A stretch of DNA of 64,000 nucleotides from Rhyacichthys aspro (GCA_036850595.1 CM072161.1:9941905-10005904), one strand, 5' to 3'; shown: positions 26,401 to 48,030, counted from the stretch's first letter. Translations and numbers: made by a program. Notes: generated by a model not told the origin, from the letters alone.

Positions 26401-27840
26401 GCTGGATGACTACACTGCTATTATGAGCACTTTATTTTCAATTAAGCCCTCGTGCATCTGCTGGACACTCACTTTGTACTATTTTTGATGATGCAGGGAC
26501 TTCGGGGGCTGGAAATTGATTGGTTAAGCAAACGTCGGCAACTTTGCTCATCTAGACAAACATTCACTTTGACATTGTTGAGGAAATGACTCAAAATGTT
26601 TAAAGACACAGAATAAAATAGACATTGAACAAAGAAACAATACATAGGAAAAAGACCAGAAAACATAGATGTATTAGTTCATTGTGGACCATATGAGTGC
26701 AATATACGTCGTATCTGGTGGTGCCAACTTCACTTAATCCATTCCTGTAATTCAGGCCTGCAGCACATCATTCAAAATTATTGTAAAGGCGTATTTACTA
26801 TGCCAAAAGGAGGATTTACGTCTGAAGAAGTGAGAGTGGCTTAGGCATTTCTGTAATGCACCATCACTTAATAGGAATGTGTTTGGGCCAAACAAGGTAA
26901 GATCTTGAATGAGTCATTTAGCAAAGGGGTTCTTCTGGGCTCACGTACACACTGGAATTTGAAGAACAAGCACACAGCTTGTATTGCAGTCAAAAGTCTG
27001 CCACAGTGACCTCTGACAAGGAAGAAGCACAGACCAAGGTGTCAAAGGTCAAAGCCAAGATTGTAAAATGAATTTTGTGAATTTGATTCTTGAATGGGGA
27101 ATTTTAGATCAGCCATACCAAGTTATAAAAAGTTTTATAGCAGTGGGGACACAAGAATTCCTGTGGTGCTCCAACCAGCTGCAGATTGATCTTAATGTTG
27201 CTCTGTTACTTTTTGAAGAAGATGGTCTAATATGACATCAGTCTGCTACATATGCAAAGCTTCACCTCCTTCGAATTCTCCAAAAATTCTCTAATTGAGC
27301 CATTTGTCACTTTTTCCAAGACATTTCTGATCTCTAATATTGGCAATAACTCATTTCTTGAGTGGTTATTACAGGAATATCCAAAGAACTTTACATAAGA
27401 AATATATTATTTGAGGTCGTATGTGAGGTCACACAATTCCCAGCATTACTCAGCTCCTCCATCAAGGAAAGACATAAATGAGGAAGAAATATCTGAAAAC
27501 ACATGTGTATAGTGTGCATTAGAAAGACACCAAAATCCATGAGTGAGTGCACTGTTACACCTCTAATGGATTTGCCAAGGAATCCACTTTACACTTTAAT
27601 CTAATCCCTGAAAAGCTTTTAAACTGTGAGAGGAAGTCGACATAACTAAGAGGATGTCAAGTAAGGAAGAGTGAGTGAGACAATATCGGAGACTGACTGG
27701 TGTATTATCAAGTCTATCGTTTAACGCCTTAGATTTTCCAGTCGTAAGTGGTGGAGTAGCAGCAAAGAATTAAAACGATGGGAAATCTAATGTAATAAAC
27801 TGAACAAGAAATGAACAAATATGAAGCAAGAGTACATCTT
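23500..27840. other. kcnk4-adss2 intergenic region
   Basis: AT-rich, with no supportable gene on either strand. There is a short (TA)n run near 24555. Short open frames, for example 24048-24248 and 25538-25801, lack splice or homology support. Confidence 0.5.
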
Positions 27841-27847
27841 AGTTACC

Positions 27848-28518
27848 TTTATTAACAACAAGCTGAGTGTGGTCCTCCAGAATGAATGAAGGTGCGTAGG
27901 AAAAATATCATGATGTACATTAGTTCATTACTTTTGCATTTACACAAACATTTCAATATCAAACAATATCATAGTCTGACAAGTCATTTTTGTTAAAACC
28001 ATGTTGAGGAAAAAAAATATTTTGTTACAAACTGAGATGAGTCCAAGTGCTTAAAATATCAGTCAAATATTAGTCAAAAGATTTACAATCACAATTATAT
28101 CTCATTATAAAGCCGGAAATTAATCTTTGCTTTTTCATGAAGCATTATAAAGCCTAAACTGCTCAGTGGCTTATGTTTGTGAAAATATGAATCAACAAAT
28201 TTCAACAAATGCTTCAAAAGGTAGAAATTAAGAATATAAACTGTGCTACTGTGGAATGAAATAAAAGACCTTTGTTCCCTCTGCACACGTTTAAAAAGTG
28301 AACACCGTTATAAATACAGATGTTTGGAATGCAGCATAAATTAAGTCTAGAAGGAATCTGTGTAATTGAAACGCACAAGCAGCAACTAGGAAGCCTTGCT
28401 GGTGAAGTATGTCCTTTAGGATACGGTTTTCATCATTAAATCCTCAGTGTTCCTATCAAAATATATCTTCTTCTGAATGCCATGAAGGAGAGGACTACAT
28501 GTGGATGTCAGAGACGGC
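27848..28518 (-). other. adss2: adss2 3' UTR with candidate poly(A) signal
   Basis: Minus-strand AATAAA (TTTATT at 27848-27853) lies about 670 bases past the adss2 stop, with no coding frame in between. Confidence 0.45.
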
Positions 28519-31500
28519 TCAAAACAGTTTGATAATGCTTTCACGGGACTTCCCAACTCCAACCCATTTCACTGAAAAGAAGAGAAATGAAACATGAGGA
28601 GCAGTTGGGCGTAGCAGTGACAATAAGGGTTTGGCTCCAGGTTAAGTGTTAAGTCGAGTGCTGTGTTACAAACCTGGCACTTGCAGGAAGTCTTCAATGA
28701 AGTGAATGTAATCTTTCGCCTGCGTCGGCAGATCGTCGAAGCTCCGAGCTGCCTCTGTACTGCAGCACCATCCGGGCAGGGTCTTGTACTCCACCACCAC
28801 TCGATTCAACACGTCCATATTGGCTACAGAACACAGAAGAAAGTGTACATGTAGAGTTTGTGAACTGGAGACAAAGTGGATAATTGATGTGACACTGACA
28901 TTTTGAGTGGCTTGCAATAGTTGTTTTGATTATTCTTTGTTTTGTTAGTTTAATTCTTCAGGCTCCAGAACAGTTGCTCATGTTTCATTACTTAATACAC
29001 TTCTCAACAGAATAAACTAGCTCATACAGAAAACAGTTTTGTATTTCATTCAGTTATTGGCACTCGGAGAGCAAATCAATACAACACCATTTAAAGAGAA
29101 TAACCTACCGGGAAAACTTGGAAGAGGCTGTCCATCAACATTATAGGCCACACCCACTTTGATCTCGGGCAGTGTGTCCAGAATGTCAAGCTTTGTCAGA
29201 GCAATTCTTTAGTCAAACAAAGAGATGTAATAGTGTTTAGAGTGCAGGGAGAATGAGAGTGGGCAATGACACTCTTCACATATCAATCACAGAATGTGAG
29301 GGTTACTTACGCAGAAAAGCCATTGACCATGTGGGCATATCTGACCAAAATGAGGTCCAACCAGCCACAACGCCTCCTTCTGCCGGTCGTCACGCCAAAC
29401 TCCCTCCCTTTGGACTGTAAGAGATCCCCAGTTTCCTACAACACAAACAAGTAAATGTTGTTAGGAAAACACATTACAAATATAACATCATCCACAATAC
29501 TAATCTAAACTGTGCAGAACTGCAAGTGTAATAATTTACAGTGTGTTCCTGCTTTAACAAATCTTTATACAAGACTACAGCATTTAAATTACATCTTTAT
29601 TCATCAATTTGATTGAGTGCTTTTTTTCCCCTCATGTTTTTTTCCATTCTTTTAACAATTTACTTACATTATCCTGCTCTGTTGGAAAAGCACCCACTCC
29701 CACTCGGGTGGTGTAGGCTTTGACTACACCGTACACTCGACCAACGTGTGAGGGAGGAACACCAAGACCTGTGCACACTCCTCCCACGGTGCAGTTTGAA
29801 GACGTCACAAACGGATAGGTGCCTGAACACAGAAAACATGCGTTAGCGTGTTGAAGCAAAAAGGCCCCTACATAACTAAATCCTTTTGTTGTTTACCAAA
29901 GTCAATATCCAGCAGAGCAGCATTTGCTCCTTCCACCAAGATTTTCTTGCTGGGTCCTGTAAGAGCTTTGTGCATGAAATATACACCATCAGTCACCAGG
30001 GGGCGCAGTCTCTCAGCATATTTCTTTAGAAAACAAAAGAAAACATGAAAAATCAAAACTTTGATTTGCAACACAATGATATACCAGTGTTACAAGCCCT
30101 AGAAATAAAGCATTTAAACAAAGCCCCTATGAGTGAGGGTTATCATCACACAAAACATAATCTGCTGTTGTCACCTTCAGCTGCTGCAGTTCTGCCTCAA
30201 TGTCAACATTAAGGTTGGGATACATTGTCAGGAAATGTTCTGCCAGCATTCGAAACCTGCAAATCCCAAATACCACAGAGTAAGAATGTGTTAACACATG
30301 TTTGGGTACTGCTCTGCAAACATATTTATAATGCTCAGTGAGGGTTGCAACTGTAGCAGCATTTTTTAATCCATGAGCTATAGTCAGCTGATGCCACCTG
30401 CTGGAAAATATACATACTTATTTAATAATAAGAACAAATTGTTCCTATTATGTCCTATATACACCTTTTAGCGTGGATTAACTTAAGGATACCAATGCCT
30501 TCCTTGAAAGTGTATTACCCAAAATGAATATAGTTTATGTATTACATGGTGGAAGCATTAAGGCTACAGGCAACTCGCTGATGCAAAGAGTACATCAAGA
30601 CTCACTTTTCCTCGAATATCTTGAAGTCCGAGACAAGATCACAAACTCGCAGTCCATTTCGAGCAGCTTTGGAGGAGTAGGCGGGGCCAATGCCTTTCTT
30701 TGTGGTTCCAAGGCTTCAGCACAAACAAAATGTCAGAAAACAAGAAGAAACAACTCTTGACCAAATTACACTGTAATACAAATTGCACTCACTTTTTCCC
30801 TTCCTGTTGCTGTCGTTGCTGCTCCTGGATCCCATCAACAGCCTGATGAAAGTTGAACACTAAAAGAAAAGACATGTAATAAGAATGTAGTTACAATTTG
30901 ACACGTGATTAGGACCTAAAGCCTAGACTTACCAATGTGTGCACGATCAGAAATCTTTAATCTCTCCTCCCAGCCCTGTAATCCTGAAAAAACAACAGAA
31001 TTGAAATAGAATTGAGTCTTTAGTACAAATAAATTTTACTTTTACATTAGTGATGTAAATACTGTATACATTTGGCCTATTGACATGGATAACTAGCTGT
31101 ACCTTTGCCTTTTTGCAGGTTCTTCTCCGCCTCCTCAAATAGACCTGGTAGGTGTATCACTACTCCATTCCCTGTGATATAAAATAGTTTTTAACAGAGT
31201 TTTGATAACAATTTACCATTTTCTGACTTGACATAAACATAATCTATAGTTTACTTTCTTTGTGCTCATGAACATTTTTTTTTACTAGTCATGCAAACTA
31301 CAAAAATAGGTCAACTACTGAACTTGAAAAGATTATGGCGCCACTGCCTCACTACATGAAAGCTGATAAGATTGTGAGGTGTGTTTATCTGTCTGTGAAG
31401 GTGATAGAGTAACAGATCAAAGCCATGTATGGTATTTTATAGCCTAGTGTCAGATTTGAACTAATTCTTCCAAAAAGTAACAACATAACAAAGAATAAGG

Positions 31501-32609
31501 TCCCAATAGCAGTGGAATAGGTATTTTTGGTTTAAGCAGTGCCCAATAGAGTTCAAACATGAGTGTCCTTCCATACCAATGAAGGAGACAGCCTTTTTGT
31601 TGAGCACTCCACTGGGCAGCAGGTGGAAGTCGTACTCCACTGAGTCCACAACAACTGTGTGACCTGCGTTGTTGCCTCCCTGCAAACAGTTCAAACATTC
31701 AGTGTACTAAAGGGCAAGGAACATCAAGAGAGGCAGCAATGCTGTTATGTAACAAGAAGCTCCATGTGCCTTTTAATGAAAACAAACACACATGGATTGA
31801 GCTATAAGGTCTGCACTTCCAAAGTATTTTTTTTCAACACTAATGATGAGAACCCATAATAAGTCAACCAGGAGTGACATTATATTTGTAATTCTGAGGA
31901 TGAGAATACAAAACTAACGGTACAGCACCTTGAGCATATCTAAAACCATAACTTTATTGCTGCCATGCTGTTGTAAATTACATTTTGCTTACAATTCAAT
32001 AAAAATGGATAGAAAAAAACAAATTGGTTGAGCTTGACCAGTTTCAATTATAAGAGGAAGAGAAACTGTTGCGTAACCATTGGAGTTTTGACTTTGCTGC
32101 TAAGTATTAGGAAACTATACACTGAATACCCCTTACAAAGAAAATATAATTAAACTCTGGAGCTAGCTTATGCTAATGTTAGCGTCCGCGCAGCTCACAC
32201 TTCCGGTACGTCACCGACGGTCGTTGACGTCGGAGGCAGGACATGAATATGTAACGGCGGATAATCTTCACTCGTTTCAACAAAGTGTAATGAAAAATTG
32301 CTTTATCTACGAGGACAGAGTAGCGGGGGTTAGCGGTGTAGTCCAAGTGGATTATATAAGCGTGTAATCCTGTACCTGGCACCTGCACACAATGTCCGCG
32401 TCCATAGCGAGCAAGTCCACAACTTTCCCCTTGCCCTCGTCGCCCCATTGGGCCCCCAGCACCACGGTCACTTTGTTGTGAGGTTCCTTCGGGAGGCGAA
32501 GACTAGACTCCTGCGATACACTCTCCCGGGGCCGCTTCACCACCGGCTCCCCGTTCACGGACACGGCCTCACGTCCATTAAGGTTTGCCATAGTGCTGTC
32601 GGATGCCAT
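28519..32609 (-). CDS. adss2: Adenylosuccinate synthetase (likely isozyme 2)
   Basis: Thirteen exons: 32376-32609, 31577-31679, 31103-31171, 30933-30983, 30793-30859, 30606-30713, 30175-30256, 29897-30023, 29668-29822, 29311-29435, 29109-29206, 28674-28823 and 28519-28571. They sum to 1422 bases, 473 residues; human isozymes are 456-457. The enzyme joins IMP and aspartate using GTP, the first committed step to AMP. Seen: GAQWGDEGKGKVVDLL (about 52-67, GTP/IMP loop with catalytic Asp), GGNNAGHTVV, NLGTTKKGIGPAYSSKAA, NCTVGGVCTGLG, FGVTTGRRRRCGWLDL, TKLD, and the C-terminus GVGKSRESIIKLF. CRCQ and VDSVEYDFHLLPSG fit isozyme 2 better than muscle isozyme 1, but fish have several paralogues. The N-terminal 45 residues are variable. 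MASDSTM is preferred; an in-frame Met further up (32735) is possible but less likely. Confidence 0.94.
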
Positions 32610-32619
32610 GCTGCTGGTG

Positions 32620-34660
32620 CTGCCCTTCTCTCTCCAACCGGAATATCGTTTTACCGCGTTTCTCTGCGTCACGGGAAGTGTCCGCTGCGAATGGGTGTAC
32701 TGCGACTGTTTAACCACTAGAGGGCAGTGACTCATACACTTTTTTCAGAACAATCACAAACGTAAATATAAAAGCAATTAGTCCTGATGAATAAACCAGT
32801 CCACAGTGAAAAATAGGCAATAGACTGGTAAATGGTAATTACAAAAAGCTAACCAGTTGTTCTGGATTTTGTTTTGCTGTGTTCATTGTGTTGCTGAGTT
32901 CATCAACCTGATGGGGCAGCAGAGTTGGGCCTATGAATTAGTCAAAGAGACTCCAATAGAAACAGAGAGCGGAATCCTTTAAGAAATCCATTATATGTCT
33001 ATACTTTAGAAGTGTCTTTTATTATAAGATTTCGTAGACACAGTGGATAATTACATAGGATTTTAGTGTTTTATGATACCTAACTGATGATGGATTAGAT
33101 TTACATGGCACCTATAAGACTCCTATGAGATTCTATTAATAGATGTGACTGAGAGCCAAGTCAAGTTTATGCTTATGTGATTTATGCTTAAGCTTATGTG
33201 ATCAGTAAACACTTTGCATCTGAAACAAGGTGCTTCATCAATATCAGTAACTTTGTACTACAGAGAAAATATTTCCACAGTATTTGCCCTGATCCAGAAG
33301 AATCTTTATGTATTTTCAAAGGCCCCAGTAGTCACTCATACTTAGTGTAGAGAGAGTTTGTGGTTTCTCCTGTCTGCTTCTCCAAACTTGTAGTGTGCTG
33401 ACAATTATCAACTGCTTTTGTTGTAGCTAGTATTTCTTAGACCCCCTTTTATAAAACACTGAGCTATTCCTTTAAGCCCTAGTTTATGCATACCCTGACA
33501 AGTATACAGAATAGATAGAATAACATTAAAAAAAATCTCTATATATGTATCATCCCAATTAGCAGCTCACATACACACCAAAATACCAACTACTTCATTT
33601 ATTATCTTCTCTTCTTTTATTTACCTCATAATTGTATAAATCTAAACATTATAACATCATAAATAGTATATATTATATATTCCGATAAGCAGGTAATTAA
33701 GAAAACCATAAAGCAAAAGTGAAAGTAGGTTTGATTTTTTTAATAATTTCAGAAACACAGGAGCTGAGCTTAAATGACTGCAGCTTGACAGAAGGTATTG
33801 AGAGCTATAATGGAGTATATTAATAGATGTTTATAGGATTGGGCTAATTCATTCAATACACATTGGTACTCTAACTGGTTTGACTTATCAGACAAAGAAG
33901 GCAAACAAGAGTCTAGTCCATTTAGAAAGCCACATATTTAAACTTTATTTTGTATAAAGTGTGACATTAGCAAAGTTAGCTTTAATTTAGACACATCCAT
34001 TTAGTTTAAAAGCTGTTTAATGGGACAAACACAGCAGTGGCCTACAGAACTGACAGGCAGCCATTTAAATCACTGGCTGTCAATTCATAGGTCATCACCT
34101 TGCAGCCCAGCTCTCTAATGCAACACATGAAAACATTTCTAGAATTGCACATTCGAGGCTGTGACCATTGTTTTGTGGTGTCTCTCTGCAGGTAACAGCA
34201 CCTCCACTGGAACAGTCACAGCTTCCACATGGAGTTGCTGTTACATCCAGCCAGCACCTGAAGACCCATCGTCAGGATCCATCCTCCGCCCCCAACTCTC
34301 CAAGGTGTGCTCGAAATCCAAGCTGAACAAGGACAGAGACACAGCAGTCAAGGTAACTTAAGGACTCAACTTCAAGACGTTTTTTTAGTCTCCTTTCGCA
34401 TCCGACTTTGACCCTGCGTATTCCTCCGCCCATATTTATTGCCCCGGAGTAGACGGCATCATTGCTCACACTTCTCCAACAGTGTGGTCAAAGGGCCAAG
34501 GCTTGTGTAGATAACGCGGGGTTTTATGGCTGCTGTCAACACGAGGCTGCTTTTCAATATGTGAATATCAGGGTGTGTCTGACCTGTGTACCTGCGAGCT
34601 CTCCGTTTCCTATTTGCACCTGACATCTCAGCTCACATCACGAGCACTAAAAGACTAAGC
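32620..34660. other. adss2 promoter and upstream spacer
   Basis: The first 150 bases, GC-richer, are the likely adss2 5' UTR and promoter. The rest is AT-rich spacer. One splice-bounded open segment on the plus strand (34192-34352) is listed separately. Confidence 0.45.
34192..34352 (+). other. Possible isolated plus-strand exon
   Basis: A 161-base GC-richer block is bounded by TCTCTCTGCAG on the left and AAG before GTAACT on the right. One frame is open throughout (53 codons, ending LNKDRDTAVK), but I recognise no family and find no partner exon nearby. It could be an exon of a non-coding transcript or chance. Confidence 0.2.
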
Positions 34661-34672
34661 CTGACTACACAT

Positions 34673-35197
34673 TTACTTTGTCTGCTGACGCTGATTTTGT
34701 TCAATGATGCCCCACTCCTGCAACTGAAAGAAAAACGGCGAAAACATTAGATTATAACAATGCTGTATTTGGCTTTTTTAGAAATCAGAACACTGAACTA
34801 GTAAAGTGCCAGTATTATATGTCCCTCAGTAACAACAGCAGCCTGCAGAGTTAACTTAAGGTGCCAGGATTTTGAATTGAACAGTAACGCAAACAAATAA
34901 ACTGTGTAAAAATGGGTAACAATTCCTAATTTTAACCATCTTTGTTAAAATCAGTAACAGTTTAGACTTGTTAGCCCTGAAATGACCCAACCAAGTGTTA
35001 CTCACCTTTGGGTGCAGCATGGCCCGGCGACTAAAGGTTTTGAAAAGCGTACCGAGTGTCGTGGGCCAGGTTAGCAACAGGGAGACGACACCCAAGACAC
35101 AGAGTGCAGCAGAAAACACTATCAACGAGAGTGATTTTTCGACGTGTTGATTTGAGGAGTGACAGCGCAGCAATGGCAGCGGGCGAGAGCAGCCAGT
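34673..35197 (-). CDS. Unrecognised spliced small membrane-protein frame
   Basis: Two exons on the minus strand join in phase: 35006-35197 (64 codons open after an upstream TAA at 35198-35200) and 34673-34723 (16 codons plus TAA). The donor is AAAG before GTGAG; the acceptor is TTTCTTTCAG. The product would carry one hydrophobic span (SLIVFSAALCVLGVVSLLLTW), then a basic turn (KTFSRR) and a hydrophilic tail LQEWGIIEQNQRQQTK, a single-pass microprotein layout. There is no ATG before the membrane span; the only in-frame Met (AMLHPK) comes after it. Either a non-AUG codon starts it, or an upstream exon splices in (a weak acceptor TTGATAG exists inside), or it is a relic. I do not recognise the family. 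Confidence 0.4.
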
Positions 35198-35209
35198 TTA
35201 AGAGAGCAG

Positions 35210-38200
35210 GACTTGGTGCAAGGTTAATAATTATACTGGCGGTCAATATTTAACAGGCCCGGCGCCCTGCCCCTCTCGGTCCAACATCCTGATTCCACAC
35301 AGTGACACACACAAGGTAGGGCATCTCTTTTGTCCCCCTTCACAAAATATGTATTCAATATCTCACACAGTCCAATGCGACTTATAGCCATCGACAAGAC
35401 GCTAGTTTATTTCTCTCAAATAAAATTGGGCTAGTGGAGTGAAATCAGCGTGCACGACCCCAAGGATGATTAAATGTGTCGGCACCTGAGTTCCTGTTTG
35501 CGACTTACACCTACCAACACACAAGTACTGTATCAGCAAATGTGAAACTGGCAGGTATTAAGCAACAGAGTGAATGACAGCCCAATAAAAGGCCAATTGA
35601 ATGATTGACTGTGTTAAAGATTGGTAGAAAGAGGAGGGGGTAATTATGCAGACATAAAACTATTACTGTTGAAACACCCAGGAGTGATAGTGTAAAACAC
35701 ACACTCATTTTTTTATCTTTGTTATATATTGCATTATGCTAAGGGAATAGTTTTTTGAGCTTTGCACTGCAGTAAAAATAATCCATGACATGTGATGTGA
35801 ACAGTTGTAAACAGTTTCTCTTCGCCAAAAATATATAACTTAAGGGCACCGAAATGAACTGTTTAACTGTCGCTATGATTTTTACTCAACTTACTTTCAC
35901 AGTTTATAAAAGTGGTGAATACAGTAAAGTCATTCGAAGTGGTAAAGGTTAAACTATGACAAAAGTACCACGATCACACTTATGCATACAGAAACCGTAA
36001 GTCAATTATTTGTGAAAGGTCAAAAGGTCAAAATGTCAATGTCAGGTTATTCTCTGTCATCACCAATATATATATATAGTTAGCTGTTGTTGGAAGCCCT
36101 TTTTAAATTCAAACCACAAACCCAATGCCAAAAAAGTTGGGACACTGTGTAAAATGTAAATAAAAACAAAATGCTGTTATTTGCAAACCCTATTTTATTC
36201 ACAATAGAACATAAACAACACATCAGGAGTTGAAAAAGAGACGTTTTACCATTTCATGAAAAATAATAGCTCTTTTTGAATTTGATGGCAGCAACACATC
36301 TCAAAAAGATGGGACAGGATCAATAAAAGGCTGCGAAAGTAGAGGAAGAGAAGCATTTTGTAACTAATTATGTTTAAGACTGAGTATAAAAGGACAAATT
36401 TAGTCTCTCAGAAGTGAACATCGACAGAGGTTAGGGTTAGGTGTTCCTCAATGTAAAATTGCAAAAGCTTCAAATATCCAACCATCTATAGAACAAAACG
36501 TTGTCAAAAGAGAAAACTCTGTGACAAGGGACAAGGTTAAAGGTCAGAACTGAATGCCCCTGATCTTCGGGCCCTTGAGCAGCATGTATTAAAGCCATCC
36601 AGCTTGGTACCAGTGCACATTTTGAAAACCTGGATCTCTGATGGTGTGGGGTTGCTTTAGTGCCTACAGCGTGGCGGCTATTTAAGGAAAGGTTTTGCAT
36701 ATTTCAGCAACACAATGCTAAACCACATACCGCATCCATCACAACAGCATGGCTTCACAGTAGAAGGGACCTGCCACCCAGATTTTTCACCAATAGAAAA
36801 TATTTGGTGCATCATAAAATATATAAAATCCAGAAACCCAGGACTGTTGAGCATCTACAATCCTACATCATATAAGAATGGGACATTTCCATCAGCTGGT
36901 CTCCTCACAAAGAGCTATTATTCTTAATTAAATGGATTTGTCAGGTTTTCAGATTAGGGAACTCTGTTTTTATTTAGATTTTACACAGTGTCCCAACTTT
37001 AATGAAATTGGGTTTATACAAAATTGCGAGTCTTGTTATCGCAGCAGCTGATTTTAGATGGTAATTTGCAACACACCAGCCACAAGTGGATGAAAACCTC
37101 TCCAGTCCTGGTTTTCAAAGTTGAATTTAGCAGACACTACTTCAAAGCAATGAATTCATCTGCACGGTGTGGCTCCTCTTTGGCTCTTATACGTGAGCTA
37201 TCTTATCTCCAAGTTCAAGGGACTGCTAAGTGCAGAGTCCACCGTCTTCAGGAGTGAGAAGGAACCAGCACTAATCCGCCACTCTGATAAAGTCATCTGT
37301 ACTTCCTTTTGACTGCACACTGCCTCGGGTCATAATCATTCCTGCTGCAGATAACCGCATCAATATGCTGAGCATGAAATTATCTCATGCCGCACAAGGT
37401 CACATGCAGCCCTCAAAAGGCTCGCTGATCTCAATCCAAGAATCATTTACTGATGTTTATTACGAGAGTCAACAATGGGCTCAGTAAAGTTAAAGCTTAT
37501 GGTTTTATTTATTTGGTTGTATTTGTTTCTGTGGCATATATCATTGATTCATACTTGAATACACATTTCCTTCATCTTTCTTTTTACATATTGTTAATAT
37601 CCTACAAGAGCAGGCTGTGTATTTCTGATTACTAATGTTCCCCAGATAAAGAGCAAACAGAATTTTCTTTTCCTACAAAAAGTTCAGCAGGTTCAGCCTA
37701 CTGAGGAATTGTTTTAGAGAATAAATATGCGGAATTAAAAACGGCAGTGTGGAGTATTAAAGCAAAATGCCATTAAAATGACTAAAACGACACTAAAATG
37801 GAACAAACTGACAATATAAACAAACAATAGGACAAACAGGGAGAATCAGAATAATCTTCTTATTAAAAGAGGTTTATGTGCACCTTAAACCACTGCTTTA
37901 AGTCAAACATAATCAGAAATGTTTACTGTATCTTGAATCATTTAATATGCCATAAATGGAACCTTTATCTTCTGTGTGCAAATACAAGTCACCACAATAA
38001 ATACCAGCACTGCCCAGATCACTGATAGTGAAATAAAATAATATAATAATATAAAAAGGGCATCAATTGGTTTTAACCAGAAAACAAACCATAAATCCTG
38101 GGCTTACGACAAGGTGCAGTAAAAGCAAGGATTGAAAGGCACACCGTGTAACATTGTTCTTTTAGGTGCCAGCTTGAAACGCCACATGATCTAAGTTTCA

Positions 38201-38660
38201 GCGCCCTCTGTTGTTGCTTATAATGCAGTGCAACAGGCCACTCCAAGCCAGTCCCAGGAAATGTCCAAATATTTTTCTGTTCTAGTTTTTTTCTATGGAG
38301 ACTTAATAATTCCCTAAAGCCCGGAGAAATGTCTGTCTTCTCATTTTCATTGCTAGTGTGAGAGAGTGAAGAAAAGTCATTGCATTGTATCTAGGTGAGC
38401 TGATGGTTTTGTACTTTTCGTTCTTTATGTCAGTGGATCTGTTAGTGTGCAAGTAATTTTCATTCTAGATAAAAAAAATTGTTCAGAACGACTTTTTTTG
38501 TGAATAAAAAGGCAGGTTTTCATTTCAGATTTGATTTAATTTCATCTTATTCGCCTTTTACTACAGTTAAACTGCCTTAAAGAAACAATTAAAACAAGAC
38601 TAATGAATAAAATAAATAACATGAAGCTCAACTAAACTCTGGTGCAGCAGCAACAGATAA
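35210..38660. other. Spacer between the small frame and kif4a
   Basis: No host gene seen. It contains a Tc1/mariner relic (separate entry), a short (AT)n run near 36066, tandem AGGTCA half-sites at 36016-36030, and a possible repeat fragment near 38130-38330. Other open frames are short. Confidence 0.45.
36117..37016. mobile_element. Degenerate Tc1/mariner-type transposon
   Basis: The ends are inverted repeats of about 50 bases. The left end reads AAACCCAAT ... AAGTTGGGACACTGTGTAAAAT and the reverse of the right end (about 36970-37016) reads the same with few changes. Inside, plus-strand fragments match the Tc1 transposase end: QQHNAKPHTAS (cf. QQDNAPVHTA) near 36703-36740 and, in another frame, DFSPIENIWCIIK (cf. 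DLNPIENLW) near 36780. The element is about 900 bases, shorter than an intact Tc1 (1.3-1.6 kb), with frameshifts and a degraded 5' half, so it is not functional. Confidence 0.8.
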
Positions 38661-38681
38661 AACTTCATTGGACTGTAAGAC

Positions 38682-38988
38682 TTTATTGAGCTCTAAAAAG
38701 CACAAGAAACTAAAGGCTTCCTCCTGACGTATTGGGACGCTTTAATGGTCTGACTGTAGATGTGAACTTACATGTGAATTTAGTCTAAGAATGCTATGGA
38801 ACAGTTAAACTAATACATTATTTACATGCCTCCTGATCATATTTTTGAGCACTTACTCTCAGTCTGTTAGCCTCATTTAAAATCAACAGCTACATTCAAA
38901 TTACAGTACAAATTACAAATAATCTAGCCACATATAAAAAGTCGTAGACAAAACAAACAAATGCTAAAAGCCATCTACATAGTCCAGG
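38682..38988 (-). other. kif4a: kif4a 3' UTR
   Basis: Minus-strand AATAAA (TTTATT at 38682-38687) lies about 300 bases past the kif4a stop. Confidence 0.5.
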
Positions 38989-47294
<8,306 letters not shown>

Positions 47295-47837
47295 GATGAC
47301 GACCTGCCATGAAATAAGAAGTGAGGAATACATAAAGGCACAAAAAAAGCTCAAACCACAATCTTCAATTGTATTACTCAGTCTATAGAGATAGTTATTG
47401 CAAATATTTTAGGTTTGTGTGGCTAAAAAAAAATACAATGTCATTATACACTAAAAGGAAGGTGAACAGCCTCCTGGTTCAAATTTGTTATACTACTGTC
47501 TGCTATGATCATTGTATGGAAAGCATTGATTATATAACATTAAAAACTGAAAAAGGTGTGATAAAATTATTGACCTAGAGATGTTACTGAAATGACAATA
47601 TTATACGTTATGATAAAACACCTTTTTGGAGAGTAGTCGAGTTTTGAAGCTGGCTACAGCCTCATGCCAATGGCGACGCAATGCAAACAATACATCAGAC
47701 GGAAAAAACGTTCATTGTCGTTCACTGAACCATTAAAGTGATTCAGTTTAGATTGTTTACAACAGTGACAACCATGCTTTACATTAAAGAAACACTAACG
47801 CTTGTTAAATTTGAAACGTAGCAACACGAAACGATAC

Positions 47838-48030
47838 CTTTTTGTGTCCCCTTCACTGTCAAACTTTTTTGTGTAACGGTTCTTGCTCACACTCGGGAAA
47901 AGTTATACCCTGCACTGTTCGTAAAACATCTATACTATAATTCAGAAACGCGTAATAGTAATATCCTTTAGAAAAAGTTCACCAGACTATGGGCGTCAAT
48001 AGTTTTGATGCCCGCCACTTTCAAACGTTA
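47838..48030 (-). promoter_or_regulatory. kif4a: kif4a first exon and cell-cycle-type promoter
   Basis: Above the non-coding exon (donor at 47838) the minus strand reads AACGTTTGAAAGTGGCGGGC (TTTGAA at 48020-48025, GGCGGG alongside). TTTGAA matches a CHR element and GGCGGG an E2F/GC-type site, the arrangement typical of G2/M genes. The transcription start is inferred only. Confidence 0.4.

Noticed and set aside
36470..36927. Open frames around 36.5-36.9 kb as host genes
   Set aside because: They are fragments of the Tc1-type transposase inside the inverted repeats.
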